A DNA stretch of 64,000 bases. Origin: an uncultured Caldilineaceae bacterium (lineage in GTDB: Bacteria; Chloroflexota; Anaerolineae; Caldilineales; Caldilineaceae). The stretch lies in assembly GCA_958295915.1 (NCBI GenBank), contig OY282381.1, positions 5,000,532 through 5,064,531 on the forward strand. The letters are read 5' to 3'. Under the pieces are notes generated by a model that did not search any database, had not been told where the DNA came from, and saw only the letters and a list, made by a program, of their open reading frames with translations. Below are positions 44,004-52,806 of the stretch, in pieces; the stretch's first letter is position 1; each line of letters begins with the position of its first letter. Made by a program: the position numbers and the translations under genes.

Positions 44004-44789
44004 TTATACCAGACGGATGACCTGATTCTCTGTGTCATAGCGCACCGGTTTGGAATAGTGATAGACGTCGATCCCTTCCCCCACCGGCGTCGGCGCACGC
44101 ACGATGAACTCGGCCCAGTCAGGACCATTGAAGGCGACGAAGGCCAACTCCAAGCCGGCGATCAAGTCGTCTGGCTGGCGCGAGAAGTCGGGCAGGAGCA
44201 CCGGCCCGGTATCGGTCTGGTAGATGTTGTCCCGCTCGTTGGCGTTCATCGTCTTAACCGGAAATTCCAGCGTCGTCACGTAGCGTTCTTCTTCGATAAT
44301 GGCGCGCCCCACCAGCGCGCTCGCCTTTGGGTCCAGCGTCGCCCAGACGATCCGCTCCGCCGTTTCCAGAATCTCTCCATCGGCGCGACGAATATCAAGG
44401 CGTATGCTGTCGAAGGCTTCCACTACGCTGCCCACCTGTCGTTCTGGCTGGATGCCGCGTGAGGGCGGATAGAAAGGGACGTTCCAGTTGGCTCGGTCGT
44501 AGGTCTTGAGGATCAGAAAGCGATCTTGTGAGAAGATGGGGATGAAGTCAGCGTTGGGCTGTAGCCAGATGTCCCGCTCCACACCGACGCGCTCCGTCTT
44601 GCAACTCGCGCCCAGCACGAAGGTCTGCGACGCGCCTGTCTCTTTGTCGGCGATTTCACAGACACAATCGAGCGCGATGCGGGCGTTATTCAGCGTAAAC
44701 GGTGGCTTGTGCGACACTGTTTCGGGCGGTTTTTTCAAGTGATCAGTGCGGAAGGTGAGAAAAGAGCGAGTAAAGTCAACTGTTTGCAT
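44004..44789 (-). CDS. Conserved hypothetical protein
   Basis: 261 aa from ATG 44789 (GGAGAG upstream). No known domain is recognised. The protein is rich in beta strands: TFVLGASCKTERVGVERDIWL, FIPIFSQDRFLILKTYDRANW, VGRAIIEEERYVTTLEFPVKTM. Several segments (SSGE-free) suggest a beta-sandwich. It has its own strong promoter (44878-44907) and is divergent from an oxidoreductase gene. Confidence 0.6.
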   Translation of the reverse strand: MQTVDFTRSFLTFRTDHLKKPPETVSHKPPFTLNNARIALDCVCEIADKETGASQTFVLGASCKTERVGVERDIWLQPNADFIPIFSQDRFLILKTYDRANWNVPFYPPSRGIQPERQVGSVVEAFDSIRLDIRRADGEILETAERIVWATLDPKASALVGRAIIEEERYVTTLEFPVKTMNANERDNIYQTDTGPVLLPDFSRQPDDLIAGLELAFVAFNGPDWAEFIVRAPTPVGEGIDVYHYSKPVRYDTENQVIRLV

Positions 44790-44877
44790 AGGTCTCTCCG
44801 GTCGTACTGACAAATGACAGTATCTACACACTGATCTGACGATAATCACCATGCAAACATGATGAATTTCCGTATCC

Positions 44878-44907
44878 AGTATACTGCATAGCGTAATTTT
44901 CTGTCAA
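44878..44907 (-). promoter_or_regulatory. Sigma70-type promoter for the 44004-44789 gene
   Basis: On the minus strand, TTGACA (44902-44907) is followed after 18 bases by TATACT (44878-44883), about 90 bases before the start codon. This is the best -35/-10 pair seen in the window. Confidence 0.6.
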
Positions 44908-44953
44908 CTGAAATAAATTTCCGCCTGGTCCTGGTCTATTTCTCTGTGTTCAT

Positions 44954-44975
44954 TGAGGGCGGTTCGTGCTATACT
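44954..44975 (+). promoter_or_regulatory. Weak extended -10 promoter for the Gfo/Idh/MocA gene
   Basis: TGCTATACT at 44967-44975 fits an extended -10; a clear -35 is missing. It lies ~75 bases before the ATG at 45051. Confidence 0.3.
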
Positions 44976-45050
44976 ATGGCCTATCGTTTCACGGCGGAAT
45001 GTGAATTGAGTCGATCATCGACCGCGCCATCTGAAGAGGAAAGAAAAACG

Positions 45051-46157
45051 ATGGTACTGCGAGCCGGCATTGTCGGGTGCGGCGGCATCAGCCGCAGTCA
45101 CGCGACGGCCTATACGAACCTGGATGGGGTGACACTCACCGCTCTGTGCGACATCAACCCCGACGCGCTCCATGCACGCGCGGATGAACATGGCGTTTCC
45201 AGCCTCTATACCGATTATGAGGCGATGTTCCAAGAAGAAAAATTGGATGTCGTCAGCGTCTGTACGCATGCTCCTCAGCATGCCCCGGTAGCCATCGCCG
45301 CCGCAAAGTCTGGTGTCAATGTTCTGTGCGAAAAGCCGTTGTCCATCGATCTGCAAAGCGCCGACCAGATGCTGGCCGCTTGCGCCGAGGCCGGCGTACG
45401 ACTGGCCATCAGCCATCAATACCGGTTTACGCCGATCTTCCAGGAGGCCAAGGCATGGATTGAATCGGGGCGGATTGGCGAAGTTCGTTCGGTCCGCGAA
45501 GTGGGGAAAGGGCGTCCAGCCGGCTTTGAGTTAATGGAAATGGGCGTCCATTACTTCGACGAGATGGACTTCTTCCTGGGCGGTATCGCCTGGATCCACG
45601 CCCAGATTACCTATCAGGGCCATGAGGTCGGCGCCGAGGACATAATGCCGAGCCGCCAGCTGTGCAAGACTGATCGGCGTGACAATGGCATAGTCGCCGG
45701 CGATACCATGTTGATCCATATCCGGGGGCAGAGTGGGACGTACGGCATCATGGAGCTCTATTGCCGTGAACCCCGGCAGGGATGGATGATGGGCCCTCAC
45801 ATTTTGGGCTCCGAGGGGCAACTTATGATCAAGCCGAATCCCGACGACGGCCGCGACGAAATGTGGTATTGCCCCTTCGATGTCTCATTTGCAGCCCATA
45901 CACCGCAGTGGGAAAGGGTGAGATTCGATCCGGAAATCTTTATGATTGGAAACAAACCCTGGCCGGGCCGGCATTCGATTTGGGGCGCGCGCGATATGGT
46001 AGACGCGATCCGCGACAATCGCCAGCCAGAACTCGGCGGCGCCAAAGCGCTGACCTCCCTGGAATGCGTCAGTGCAGTCTATGAATCTCATTTCACGCGC
46101 GCAAGGGCGGAGCTGCCCTTGAAGGACCGCCGACACCCGCTTGTCAAGCGGCTCTAA
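45051..46157 (+). CDS. Gfo/Idh/MocA family oxidoreductase
   Basis: 368 aa from ATG 45051 with GAAGAGGAAAG upstream. Rossmann start AGIVGCGGISRSHATAYTN; KPLSIDL with the catalytic-type CEKP motif near residue 95; HQYRF-type central helix ISHQYRFTPIFQEA. It is expected to use NAD(P) to oxidise a sugar or inositol derivative; the substrate is unknown. It is followed by an epimerase and an SDR on the same strand. Confidence 0.87.
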   Translation: MVLRAGIVGCGGISRSHATAYTNLDGVTLTALCDINPDALHARADEHGVSSLYTDYEAMFQEEKLDVVSVCTHAPQHAPVAIAAAKSGVNVLCEKPLSIDLQSADQMLAACAEAGVRLAISHQYRFTPIFQEAKAWIESGRIGEVRSVREVGKGRPAGFELMEMGVHYFDEMDFFLGGIAWIHAQITYQGHEVGAEDIMPSRQLCKTDRRDNGIVAGDTMLIHIRGQSGTYGIMELYCREPRQGWMMGPHILGSEGQLMIKPNPDDGRDEMWYCPFDVSFAAHTPQWERVRFDPEIFMIGNKPWPGRHSIWGARDMVDAIRDNRQPELGGAKALTSLECVSAVYESHFTRARAELPLKDRRHPLVKRL

Positions 46158-46175
46158 CCCTAAAAAGGATATGCT

Positions 46176-47132
46176 GTGTCTATTCTTGTGTTAGGGGGCA
46201 CCGGATTGATCGGGTCACGGCTAACCAGACGTCTGGTCAGCCTGGGGCAGCAAGTCGTCTGTTTCGATCTCTACCCCGATTATCGCAAAGTGGACAATCT
46301 GGAAAATGTGGAAGCGCTGGTGGCGGACGTCACCCGCTTTGAGGATATTATAGCTGCGATCGAAAATTTCGATGTCGAAAGAATCATAAATCTGGCCTAT
46401 ATTCTGCCGCCGGAATCTGAGGAAAAGCTGCAACTCGCCATGCGCGTCAATCAGATGGGCATGAACAATGTATTCGAGGCGGCACGACTGATGGGCATAC
46501 AACGCGTGGTGTATGCCTCGACCATCGCCGTCTACGGGCTCCAATCCTCTTTTGGGGACCGACCGGTTACCGAGGAAGACCACTGCTACCCGATAACGGT
46601 CTACATGGCGCACAAGTTGTGGAATGAATTTATGGCGGGCAAGTATATGGAACGCTATGGCATGGCGATCCCAGGATTGCGCATCGCGAATGTGGTTGCT
46701 ATGGGGCGGACAAAAGGTTTTTCGGCCTGGCAGTCCAAATGCATCGATGATTTGGCCGTTGGCAAACCGTTCACCATTCCTTCTCGGCGCGATCAAAGGC
46801 TGCTCATTCTCTATGTGGATGATACAGCGGAGCTATTCGCCAGACTCTGTTTACAGGAGACGCTTACCTACGCGGTCTATAATTCGCTCGCCTACGCCAT
46901 CACCGCGCAGGAGTGGGCCGATGCCATAAAGGCGTTTCTGCCCGATGCAGAGATAACGTTCGATGAGACCGCTCCTGACCAACCCAATATCTACAACTGG
47001 TCGAGCGCGCGTATCGAAAAGGATCTCAATATCCAGATTTCGCCGCTGGCGGAGGTGATCCGGCGTCATATAGATGAGGCGCGCGGCAGCCAACTGAAAA
47101 CACCGGTGGTCAGTGCAGTTACTGATCACTAG
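46176..47132 (+). CDS. NAD-dependent epimerase/dehydratase
   Basis: 318 aa from GTG 46176 (AAAAAGGAT upstream). N-terminal VLGGTGLIGSRLTRRLVSLG holds the GxxGxxG nucleotide motif. The catalytic YxxxK is YMAHK near residue 144, with STIAVYG upstream. It is an extended SDR acting on a nucleotide-sugar or similar substrate. It lies 18 bases after the Gfo gene, so they are cotranscribed. Confidence 0.87.
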   Translation: MSILVLGGTGLIGSRLTRRLVSLGQQVVCFDLYPDYRKVDNLENVEALVADVTRFEDIIAAIENFDVERIINLAYILPPESEEKLQLAMRVNQMGMNNVFEAARLMGIQRVVYASTIAVYGLQSSFGDRPVTEEDHCYPITVYMAHKLWNEFMAGKYMERYGMAIPGLRIANVVAMGRTKGFSAWQSKCIDDLAVGKPFTIPSRRDQRLLILYVDDTAELFARLCLQETLTYAVYNSLAYAITAQEWADAIKAFLPDAEITFDETAPDQPNIYNWSSARIEKDLNIQISPLAEVIRRHIDEARGSQLKTPVVSAVTDH

Positions 47133-47155
47133 CCACGAACCACTAGCCACTGGCG
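47105..47155. repeat. Diverged family A repeat
   Basis: GTGGTCAGTGCAGTTACTGA then TCACTAGCC..GAACCACTAGCCACTGG between the epimerase and the SDR. Confidence 0.5.
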
Positions 47156-47170
47156 TTGGAGATTCAGGGT

Positions 47171-47941
47171 GTGAGACTAGCGAACAAGATAGCCGTGGTT
47201 ACAGGAGGCTCGCGGGGCATCGGAAGGGCCATCAGTCTTGCTTTCGCTCGTGACGGCGCGGATGTGGTGGTCGGCTATCGGGCCTCCGCCGAGCAAGCCC
47301 TGGACGTGCGCGCAGAGGTCCAGGCGATGGGAAGGCAAGCCCTGGCTTGCAAAGTAGATGTTTCGGTCAGCGATCAAGTGCAGCGGATGGTCAAGACAAC
47401 CCTGGACGCATTTGGTCGAATCGATATTTTGGCCAATGTTGCCGGCGTCACGGTCAAATCTCCGCTGGAAGATGTAAGCGAACGGGACTGGGATCGCGTG
47501 ATCGGCGTCAATCTGAAAGGCGCATTTCTGTGCAGCCAGGCCGTTGGTCGGGTCATGATAAAACAGGGCGGAGGCAACATCATCAATATCGGTTCTGTCT
47601 CCGGGATCGCGCCACACCCCAATAGAGGGGCATACGGCCCCAGTAAAGCCGCTGTCGATATGCTGTCAAAGGTCATGGCCGTAGAATGGGCTGAGCGCAA
47701 TGTACGGGTGAACACCATCCACCCTGGCGCCACCGAGACGGAAATGACAAAGTCTGTATATCCTACGCAAGAACTGCGAGCCAGGAGGGAGAAGACCATT
47801 CCCCTGAATCGCTTTGGCGCGCCAGAAGAAGTAGCGGCCGCCGCCGTTTTCCTGGTTTCTGATGATGCCGCTTATATTACAGGCCATTCCCTCGTCATTG
47901 ATGGCGGATTTCAGAATAGCCTTTTTCAGTTGATAGGATGA
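47171..47941 (+). CDS. SDR family oxidoreductase (FabG-like)
   Basis: About 256 aa; GTG 47171 is preferred over the upstream TTG 47156 because GGAG lies at proper spacing. VVTGGSRGIGRAISLAF near the N-terminus, NVAGV, INIGSVSG, and YGPSKAA (Tyr-x3-Lys). A classical 3-ketoacyl reductase-type dehydrogenase; in this context likely a sugar or polyol dehydrogenase. A repeat containing AACTGCAGTT-like sequence lies just before it (47105-47155). Confidence 0.87.
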   Translation: MRLANKIAVVTGGSRGIGRAISLAFARDGADVVVGYRASAEQALDVRAEVQAMGRQALACKVDVSVSDQVQRMVKTTLDAFGRIDILANVAGVTVKSPLEDVSERDWDRVIGVNLKGAFLCSQAVGRVMIKQGGGNIINIGSVSGIAPHPNRGAYGPSKAAVDMLSKVMAVEWAERNVRVNTIHPGATETEMTKSVYPTQELRARREKTIPLNRFGAPEEVAAAAVFLVSDDAAYITGHSLVIDGGFQNSLFQLIG

Positions 47942-48235
47942 ATGTTCTAATAAGCTATAATCATAGTATACACGCTAAGCGCGGACCGGCAGAGCTGGCT
48001 GGCGTATTCTGGAGGCGTGGCGGGGAGATGAGGATGGTGTTACCTTGTCAACGGTGATGTTACCCTGATCACATTTCGCCTGGGTCCGGCGGAAAGCGTG
48101 CTGAGATAGCTGACGAGTGGGGGTTCAGGCCGGCCAAGGGCGCGGATTCGATGATGGGGGCGGGGTGGTCAGTTGCATTTTCCATTTCCTCCGGATGAGG
48201 CCGGCGCAGACCGCGCCGGCCTCTGGTGGACGGGG
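47942..48235. other. Intergenic, mainly structure-rich
   Basis: No gene is supported. A TATAAT is at 47956-47961. A paired 'ggtgttacc...ggtgatgttaccc' near 48035-48070 is a short direct repeat. The hairpin at 48196-48224 terminates the minus-strand operon. Confidence 0.4.
48196..48224 (-). terminator. Terminator hairpin of the BrxD-like operon
   Basis: Perfect stem GAGGCCGGCGC / GCGCCGGCCTC with a short AGACC loop, 12 bases downstream of the stop of the last gene of the minus-strand operon. No T-run follows on the minus strand; the stem alone suggests termination or stabilisation. Confidence 0.5.
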
Positions 48236-48475
48236 TCAGCTATCGTTGCGGCGGGGGGTGATGATTGTCACAATGAAATTGATCGCGCCGGCGAGCGTGT
48301 TGACCTGTGCGGTCAGGCCTTCTTGCCGCTTCGCCAGCTCGGCGATCTGTTTGGAATTGGCGGTAATCTGTTCGGAATTGGCCGCAATCTGCTCGGAATT
48401 GGCCGCAATCTGCTCGGCGTTCTGCTCCAGCAGCTTTTCAATGCGGTCAAGGCGGCTGGCGGTCTGATCTGTCAT
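48236..48475 (-). CDS. Small coiled-coil protein (79 aa), last gene of the operon
   Basis: 79 aa from ATG 48475 with AGAGGAAAACC. Residues 10-60 are a continuous coiled coil with four near-identical 7-residue repeats (EQIAANS, then EQIAANS, EQITANS, KQIAELA), matched by 21-bp tandem repeats in the DNA. The C-terminus is a hydrophobic segment INFIVTII. It is 18 bases downstream of the helicase stop, so it belongs to the operon. A tether or membrane-linked oligomerisation subunit is plausible, but this is inference. Confidence 0.65.
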   Translation of the reverse strand: MTDQTASRLDRIEKLLEQNAEQIAANSEQIAANSEQITANSKQIAELAKRQEGLTAQVNTLAGAINFIVTIITPRRNDS

Positions 48476-48493
48476 GGTTTTCCTCTTTGCTTT

Positions 48494-50545
48494 TCAAACG
48501 TCTTTTATCGTAAGAGATTGGCCGCTTGAACTCTCCAGCCCAAACAAGCCAAACAGTTCCTCCCCGCTCAACTGAGCGGACAGGTCGAGCGATACGTCGT
48601 CAATGAGTTGGTTGAACAGCCCCTGCTTGCGCTCCAGAATCTGGTCGATGCGCTCTTCAATGGTGCCCACGCACGAGTACTTGATGGCGTTGACTTTGAC
48701 CGTCTGTCCGATCCGGTGCGCGCGGTCCTCTGCCTGTCGCTCCACAGCTGGATTCCACCAGCGGTCGAGGTGAAACACGTAGGACGCTTCCTGCAAGTTC
48801 AGCCCCAGACCACCCGCGCGCAGCGATATGACCATCACCTTGTGCTCGTCGCGACTCTTGAACCGCTCTATCACCGCGGCCCGATCCTCGATCGGCGTAT
48901 CCCCCGTCAGAGTGAGAGGGTTGAACTCTCGCAGGAAGTTGGCCGCGGCCGCTACGCCGGACACGTCGTTGGTGTACTGGGAGAAGACCAGCGCCTTGTG
49001 GCCTTGCGCCGATAGCTGCACCAGCCGCTCCCTGATGTCGTCCAGCTTGCTGGACTCGCCCGTCTTAGGGTCCGCGTTGCAGATCTGCTTCAGGCGCGTG
49101 ATAAGCTCAAGCACGTGCCGGATGCGGATATCTGCGCCGAGGGACTTCAGGAAGACGACGCCATCATCTTCTGCCTTCCTGTAGCTGGCGAGTTGCTTGG
49201 GGCGCAAGTCTATTGGCAGATTGGTCTCCAGCTTAGGAGGCAGATCGTCCAGCACATCGCTCTTCTTGCGCCGAAGCTGCAACGCGCGGTGCCGGTTCAG
49301 AAGATCGATCCCAGGATAGTAGCGCTTGGTCGGCGCTTTCCCGTCGTGATCGACGAATTCCATAATGGAGGCCAGCTCCTCCTCGTGGTTCTCGATCGGC
49401 GTGCCCGTCAATGCCCATGATCGTGTCCTACCTACGCTCTTGACCGCGTCGCTCGTATCATTGCGGTTCTTGACCCGCTGGGCTTCATCGGCCACGACCA
49501 CGTCCCATACACGCCTGGATGGGCGCAGCTTGACGACTCTGCCGGCATCCTGCCGCAGCGCATCGTAGCTGACTAGCGTCACGTCTTTCTCAGCCGCCCA
49601 CTGCCAGGCACGATCGGCCGCCGACCCGCGGATGATGATGGCGGAAAGCTCCGGCGCCCATTTCGTAATCTCCTGCCGCCACTGATTCAGCACGCTAGCC
49701 GGCGCGACCACGAGGCACGACCGGATCTCCCCACGCGCCCGCAGAATCCGTACCGCGGCGATGACCTGCACGGTCTTGCCGAGTCCCATGTCGTCCGCTA
49801 AGAGCAGTTGCTTCATGTCCAGCAGCGCGCGGATGCCATCCTGCTGGAATGGCATCAACGCCCCTGGCCATTCCAGTTGGAAGTTCCAGAGGGACCGGGA
49901 GGGCTTCTGTGATGTCTCGGAGGCGCCCCGGCGCAAGGCCAGCAGCGCCCACATCCGCTTCGCCACGACATCCCCATGCTCCGGTGGAGGTAGCAAGCGC
50001 ACCACGGCGTTTAGCCCCGAAATAGCGATCGAGCTCCGAATCCGCCTGTACTCGAACGCTTTGGTCAGGCATTCAGCGGCGCGCGCGAACGCCTCGAAGG
50101 GGTCGTCTCGCTCCATTATCTGATCGAGAACCCGATGCGTGTCGGAGCCTGCTCGGGGTTGTTCTGGCGCCCAAAGCATCTGTGGGGGACGCTCATCGAT
50201 CAGTCTGACACGGCAGAAGGGCAGCTCGACCCGCAGGGCGTTGGTAAGTACCCATAGCGGTATCTCATCGGCCAGACCAAGTATCAGCGACGGCGATCCT
50301 GCGGCTGACTGAAACAGGGATTTGGCGAGGAATGACACGGCAGTCTGTCTCGAATTCCCTGCCTGTATAAGGGACGGGGCGCGCCGGTCAATGCGGGTGA
50401 AGCAGAAGCCCAGCGGTTCGCCCCGGCTCGAGGTTTCGAATAGCGCGGCGCGAATACCGGTGTCGTCCTCCTCTTCGACAAACCGCAGCCACGCCACCGC
50501 GGTGGCGTGGCTGGACTCGTTCAAGTCATCGAAGGGAATGGGCAT
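48494..50545 (-). CDS. SNF2-family DEAD/DEAH box helicase
   Basis: 683 aa. LLADDMGLGKTVQVIAAVRIL (Walker A), VVADEAQRVKN (DEAQ), ALTGTPIENHEEEL (motif III), KALVFSQYTNDVSGV, VISLRAGGLGLNLQEASYV, and QAEDRAHRIGQ (motif VI). A complete SWI/SNF-type translocase core. The N-terminal ~200 residues are specific to this system. It lies 8 bases after the BrxD-like ATPase. In Shango and BREX-type systems, a BrxD-like ATPase is linked to a helicase; here it is an SNF2 type. Confidence 0.9.
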   Translation of the reverse strand: MPIPFDDLNESSHATAVAWLRFVEEEDDTGIRAALFETSSRGEPLGFCFTRIDRRAPSLIQAGNSRQTAVSFLAKSLFQSAAGSPSLILGLADEIPLWVLTNALRVELPFCRVRLIDERPPQMLWAPEQPRAGSDTHRVLDQIMERDDPFEAFARAAECLTKAFEYRRIRSSIAISGLNAVVRLLPPPEHGDVVAKRMWALLALRRGASETSQKPSRSLWNFQLEWPGALMPFQQDGIRALLDMKQLLLADDMGLGKTVQVIAAVRILRARGEIRSCLVVAPASVLNQWRQEITKWAPELSAIIIRGSAADRAWQWAAEKDVTLVSYDALRQDAGRVVKLRPSRRVWDVVVADEAQRVKNRNDTSDAVKSVGRTRSWALTGTPIENHEEELASIMEFVDHDGKAPTKRYYPGIDLLNRHRALQLRRKKSDVLDDLPPKLETNLPIDLRPKQLASYRKAEDDGVVFLKSLGADIRIRHVLELITRLKQICNADPKTGESSKLDDIRERLVQLSAQGHKALVFSQYTNDVSGVAAAANFLREFNPLTLTGDTPIEDRAAVIERFKSRDEHKVMVISLRAGGLGLNLQEASYVFHLDRWWNPAVERQAEDRAHRIGQTVKVNAIKYSCVGTIEERIDQILERKQGLFNQLIDDVSLDLSAQLSGEELFGLFGLESSSGQSLTIKDV

Positions 50546-50553
50546 GGGCGCCT

Positions 50554-51831
50554 CTATCCGGCGTCCGAGGATTCGCGTTCCAGATCTCTGTTCTCTTCAT
50601 ACGTGGGGATGAATTCGTGGATCTCCGTTTCAGGCCGGGAGTTTGGACGCAGCCGTAGCAAGTCCCACTCGTTGATGGCGGCGCGCACCTTGTAGCGCAT
50701 GCGCCCTTCGAACCCGGCGCCGTCTGCCCTCGCATCGAGCGGGGGCGCGTCCCAGCCGTAGGCGTTGCTGTACAATGCGCGCAGCTTCTCCACGGTAGCG
50801 CGCACGTCGTCATCGTCGGGTGGCTTCAGGGAGATGCACTCCCGTTCCAACATCCACATTCCGGTCTCGGCGCGGCCGGCGATGCCGCTGTATTTCATGT
50901 TGGCTTCCAATTTGGGCTTAATGTAGTCGTGGTCCTTCCTGTAGCCATCAGGGCTGATGATCGCGGAGGCGAAGTCGTCGGTAACCGTACCCACCACGAT
51001 CAGCCCCGGATAGTCTTCCCCGGCTGCCCGCCCCATCCAGCGCGCCACTTCAGCGTACGATCGTCCGCGCTGCAATATGGTGTACGAGCCGACCAGCTCG
51101 ATCTCGTCAAGCAGCACAACCCAGCCTTTGTAGCCTGCGCCCTTGATCAGATCGACAGCAAAGCGCAGGCGCTGCGGCGGCAGATCGGCGGCTTTGGGCG
51201 CCCTGAAGCGGTGGTTCTGCAGCTGATTGATTTGGCGTAGCCCATCCGTAATCCTGCTTTTCAGTATCCGGTCACCCGCCCAGAAGGATTCGATATCGTT
51301 GTTTAGGTCGAAGTCTACCGACCTCTCGTGGACGAGTAGACTTGCGGGAAATATCGGATGGAGGGCGTCACGCGAAGCTGCTTCGTTTGCCCACCTGAAG
51401 AAGTCCGCGTACTCTTTGGAATCTGGCTTCATCGCGAGCGCCAACTCTTCGATGAAACGTCCGCTGCGGCCAGGTAGCCGCCCGCTCTCCATTGCCGATG
51501 TGAACACCTTGCCGAGGTCGTACAGTGGCGTCTCTTTGCTGATGACCACCTTGCTGCAGACGAAATTCCGCTCGAGCGCAAGGTGTTCCAGGTGCGTCAG
51601 CAGGTGAGACTTGCCCGAACCGAAGTCTCCCGAAACCAGCATCCCCTGATCGTTGCGCGCCGGATTGTCACCGTCCGTGACCCTGTCCAGCATCTCAGCG
51701 AAGCGATCTTCCACCTGCGGCTGGTTGCAACCCAGAAGCCGCACAGCCTCCCGGTTGGGAACGCCGCTGCGTAAAGCCTCCAAAGCCAGCCGCTCGGCAA
51801 CCGTTGAATTGCCATCAGAGCGTAGTGACAT
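50554..51831 (-). CDS. BrxD/DUF2791-like P-loop ATPase
   Basis: 425 aa. N-terminal LLGCNQPQVEDRFAEMLDRV. Walker A is SGDFGSGKSHLLTHLE near residue 70, Walker B VVLLDEIELVGSYT near 235, and ARWMG with PGLIVVGTVTDDF behind it. This is the BrxD/BREX-type DUF2791 pattern. The C-terminus holds a variable DNA- or partner-binding region. It has a very strong ribosome site (AAAGGAGGCACGGC). The upstream gene encodes a related protein that lacks the catalytic motifs. Confidence 0.85.
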   Translation of the reverse strand: MSLRSDGNSTVAERLALEALRSGVPNREAVRLLGCNQPQVEDRFAEMLDRVTDGDNPARNDQGMLVSGDFGSGKSHLLTHLEHLALERNFVCSKVVISKETPLYDLGKVFTSAMESGRLPGRSGRFIEELALAMKPDSKEYADFFRWANEAASRDALHPIFPASLLVHERSVDFDLNNDIESFWAGDRILKSRITDGLRQINQLQNHRFRAPKAADLPPQRLRFAVDLIKGAGYKGWVVLLDEIELVGSYTILQRGRSYAEVARWMGRAAGEDYPGLIVVGTVTDDFASAIISPDGYRKDHDYIKPKLEANMKYSGIAGRAETGMWMLERECISLKPPDDDDVRATVEKLRALYSNAYGWDAPPLDARADGAGFEGRMRYKVRAAINEWDLLRLRPNSRPETEIHEFIPTYEENRDLERESSDAG

Positions 51832-51843
51832 GCCGTGCCTCCT

Positions 51844-52806
51844 TTACGACAGCCGCACCAACGACGCGACCGGATTGACAAGGTTTCTGTCTCGAACGTC
51901 GTCCATTACCCTGGTGCGCAGAGCCGGGTAGATGACCCAGCTCCTGTCCCTCTCGGACTGTTCGTTGATGAAGTCGTAGTTGGTCACCACCACCAGCAGC
52001 ATCCCCGCCAGCCGGTCCACGTCGTCGATGAACTCGCGCAGCAGCTCGTAGTGGTCCAGGGTCATCGGTCTGGTGTAGTACCGCTGACCGTCCTTGGGGT
52101 TACGCGCCAGCGTTACGCGGGTGTTTTCCAGAAGGATCACCGTCCCGGCGTATCCCACATAGTGCACCCAATACAACGCCGACTCGATAAAGTACTGCGC
52201 CGTGGTGCGGTTGATGACGGTGTGGATGGAAAAAGGACGGAGGTTGCCAACACGCGGATTGGCGCCGGTCAGCCAGTCCAGCAGAGGCTCATCGGCGTAC
52301 CGATCCGGCCCTCCGGGATCCAGGCTTGTACAGAGATGGGTCATGGCTACCCTGAAATCTCTCGCCATCTTCGGATTCTTAAAGACCTTACTTTCTATGC
52401 TCGGCCTCATCTCCTGTAGTACGGACCTTGCTTCAATGCCGTTGGCGCGACCCAAGGCGTGGAAGATGTTGTCGGCGTCCGTTACTGCGATTCCTTCAAC
52501 CTTGAATCCCCTTTCGTCAGCCAGCCGCAGCGCCAGGCGACGCGCCAGGAGCCGCCAGTCGATCTGTTTGGCCAGCCCGAAGAAGATGTCCTGCGGCATG
52601 TGCACGCGACTCGTGACCGCGTCCAGCTCCACAAAGATGTAGTCCAACTCCTGGCAGCGCGTCTTGAGCGCACTGTACAAGTCCGGCTTCCGCTCATCGG
52701 GCGTGACCGCGAACTTGACAGATGCGCCGCCGTCCCTGATGAATGTGGACAGGTACTCGTCGTTGAGGAATCCCAGCCACTCCTGAATTGGGATGGTGTT
52801 CGTCAT
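51844..52806 (-). CDS. BrxD-related ATPase-fold protein lacking Walker motifs
   Basis: 320 aa. Its order of elements matches the next gene and BrxD: a TFIRDGGASVKFAVTPDERKPDLYSAL segment where GDFGSGKSHLL would be; YIFVELDAVTS after it; VILLENTRVTL where VVLLDEIEL would be; then REFIDDVDRLAGMLLVVVTN, YPALRTRVMDDVRDRNLVNP and VASLVRLS. The lack of G-K-S/T and D-E suggests it binds but does not hydrolyse nucleotide. It may pair with the active ATPase. Its start overlaps the upstream stop (TGATG). Confidence 0.7.
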   Translation of the reverse strand: MTNTIPIQEWLGFLNDEYLSTFIRDGGASVKFAVTPDERKPDLYSALKTRCQELDYIFVELDAVTSRVHMPQDIFFGLAKQIDWRLLARRLALRLADERGFKVEGIAVTDADNIFHALGRANGIEARSVLQEMRPSIESKVFKNPKMARDFRVAMTHLCTSLDPGGPDRYADEPLLDWLTGANPRVGNLRPFSIHTVINRTTAQYFIESALYWVHYVGYAGTVILLENTRVTLARNPKDGQRYYTRPMTLDHYELLREFIDDVDRLAGMLLVVVTNYDFINEQSERDRSWVIYPALRTRVMDDVRDRNLVNPVASLVRLS

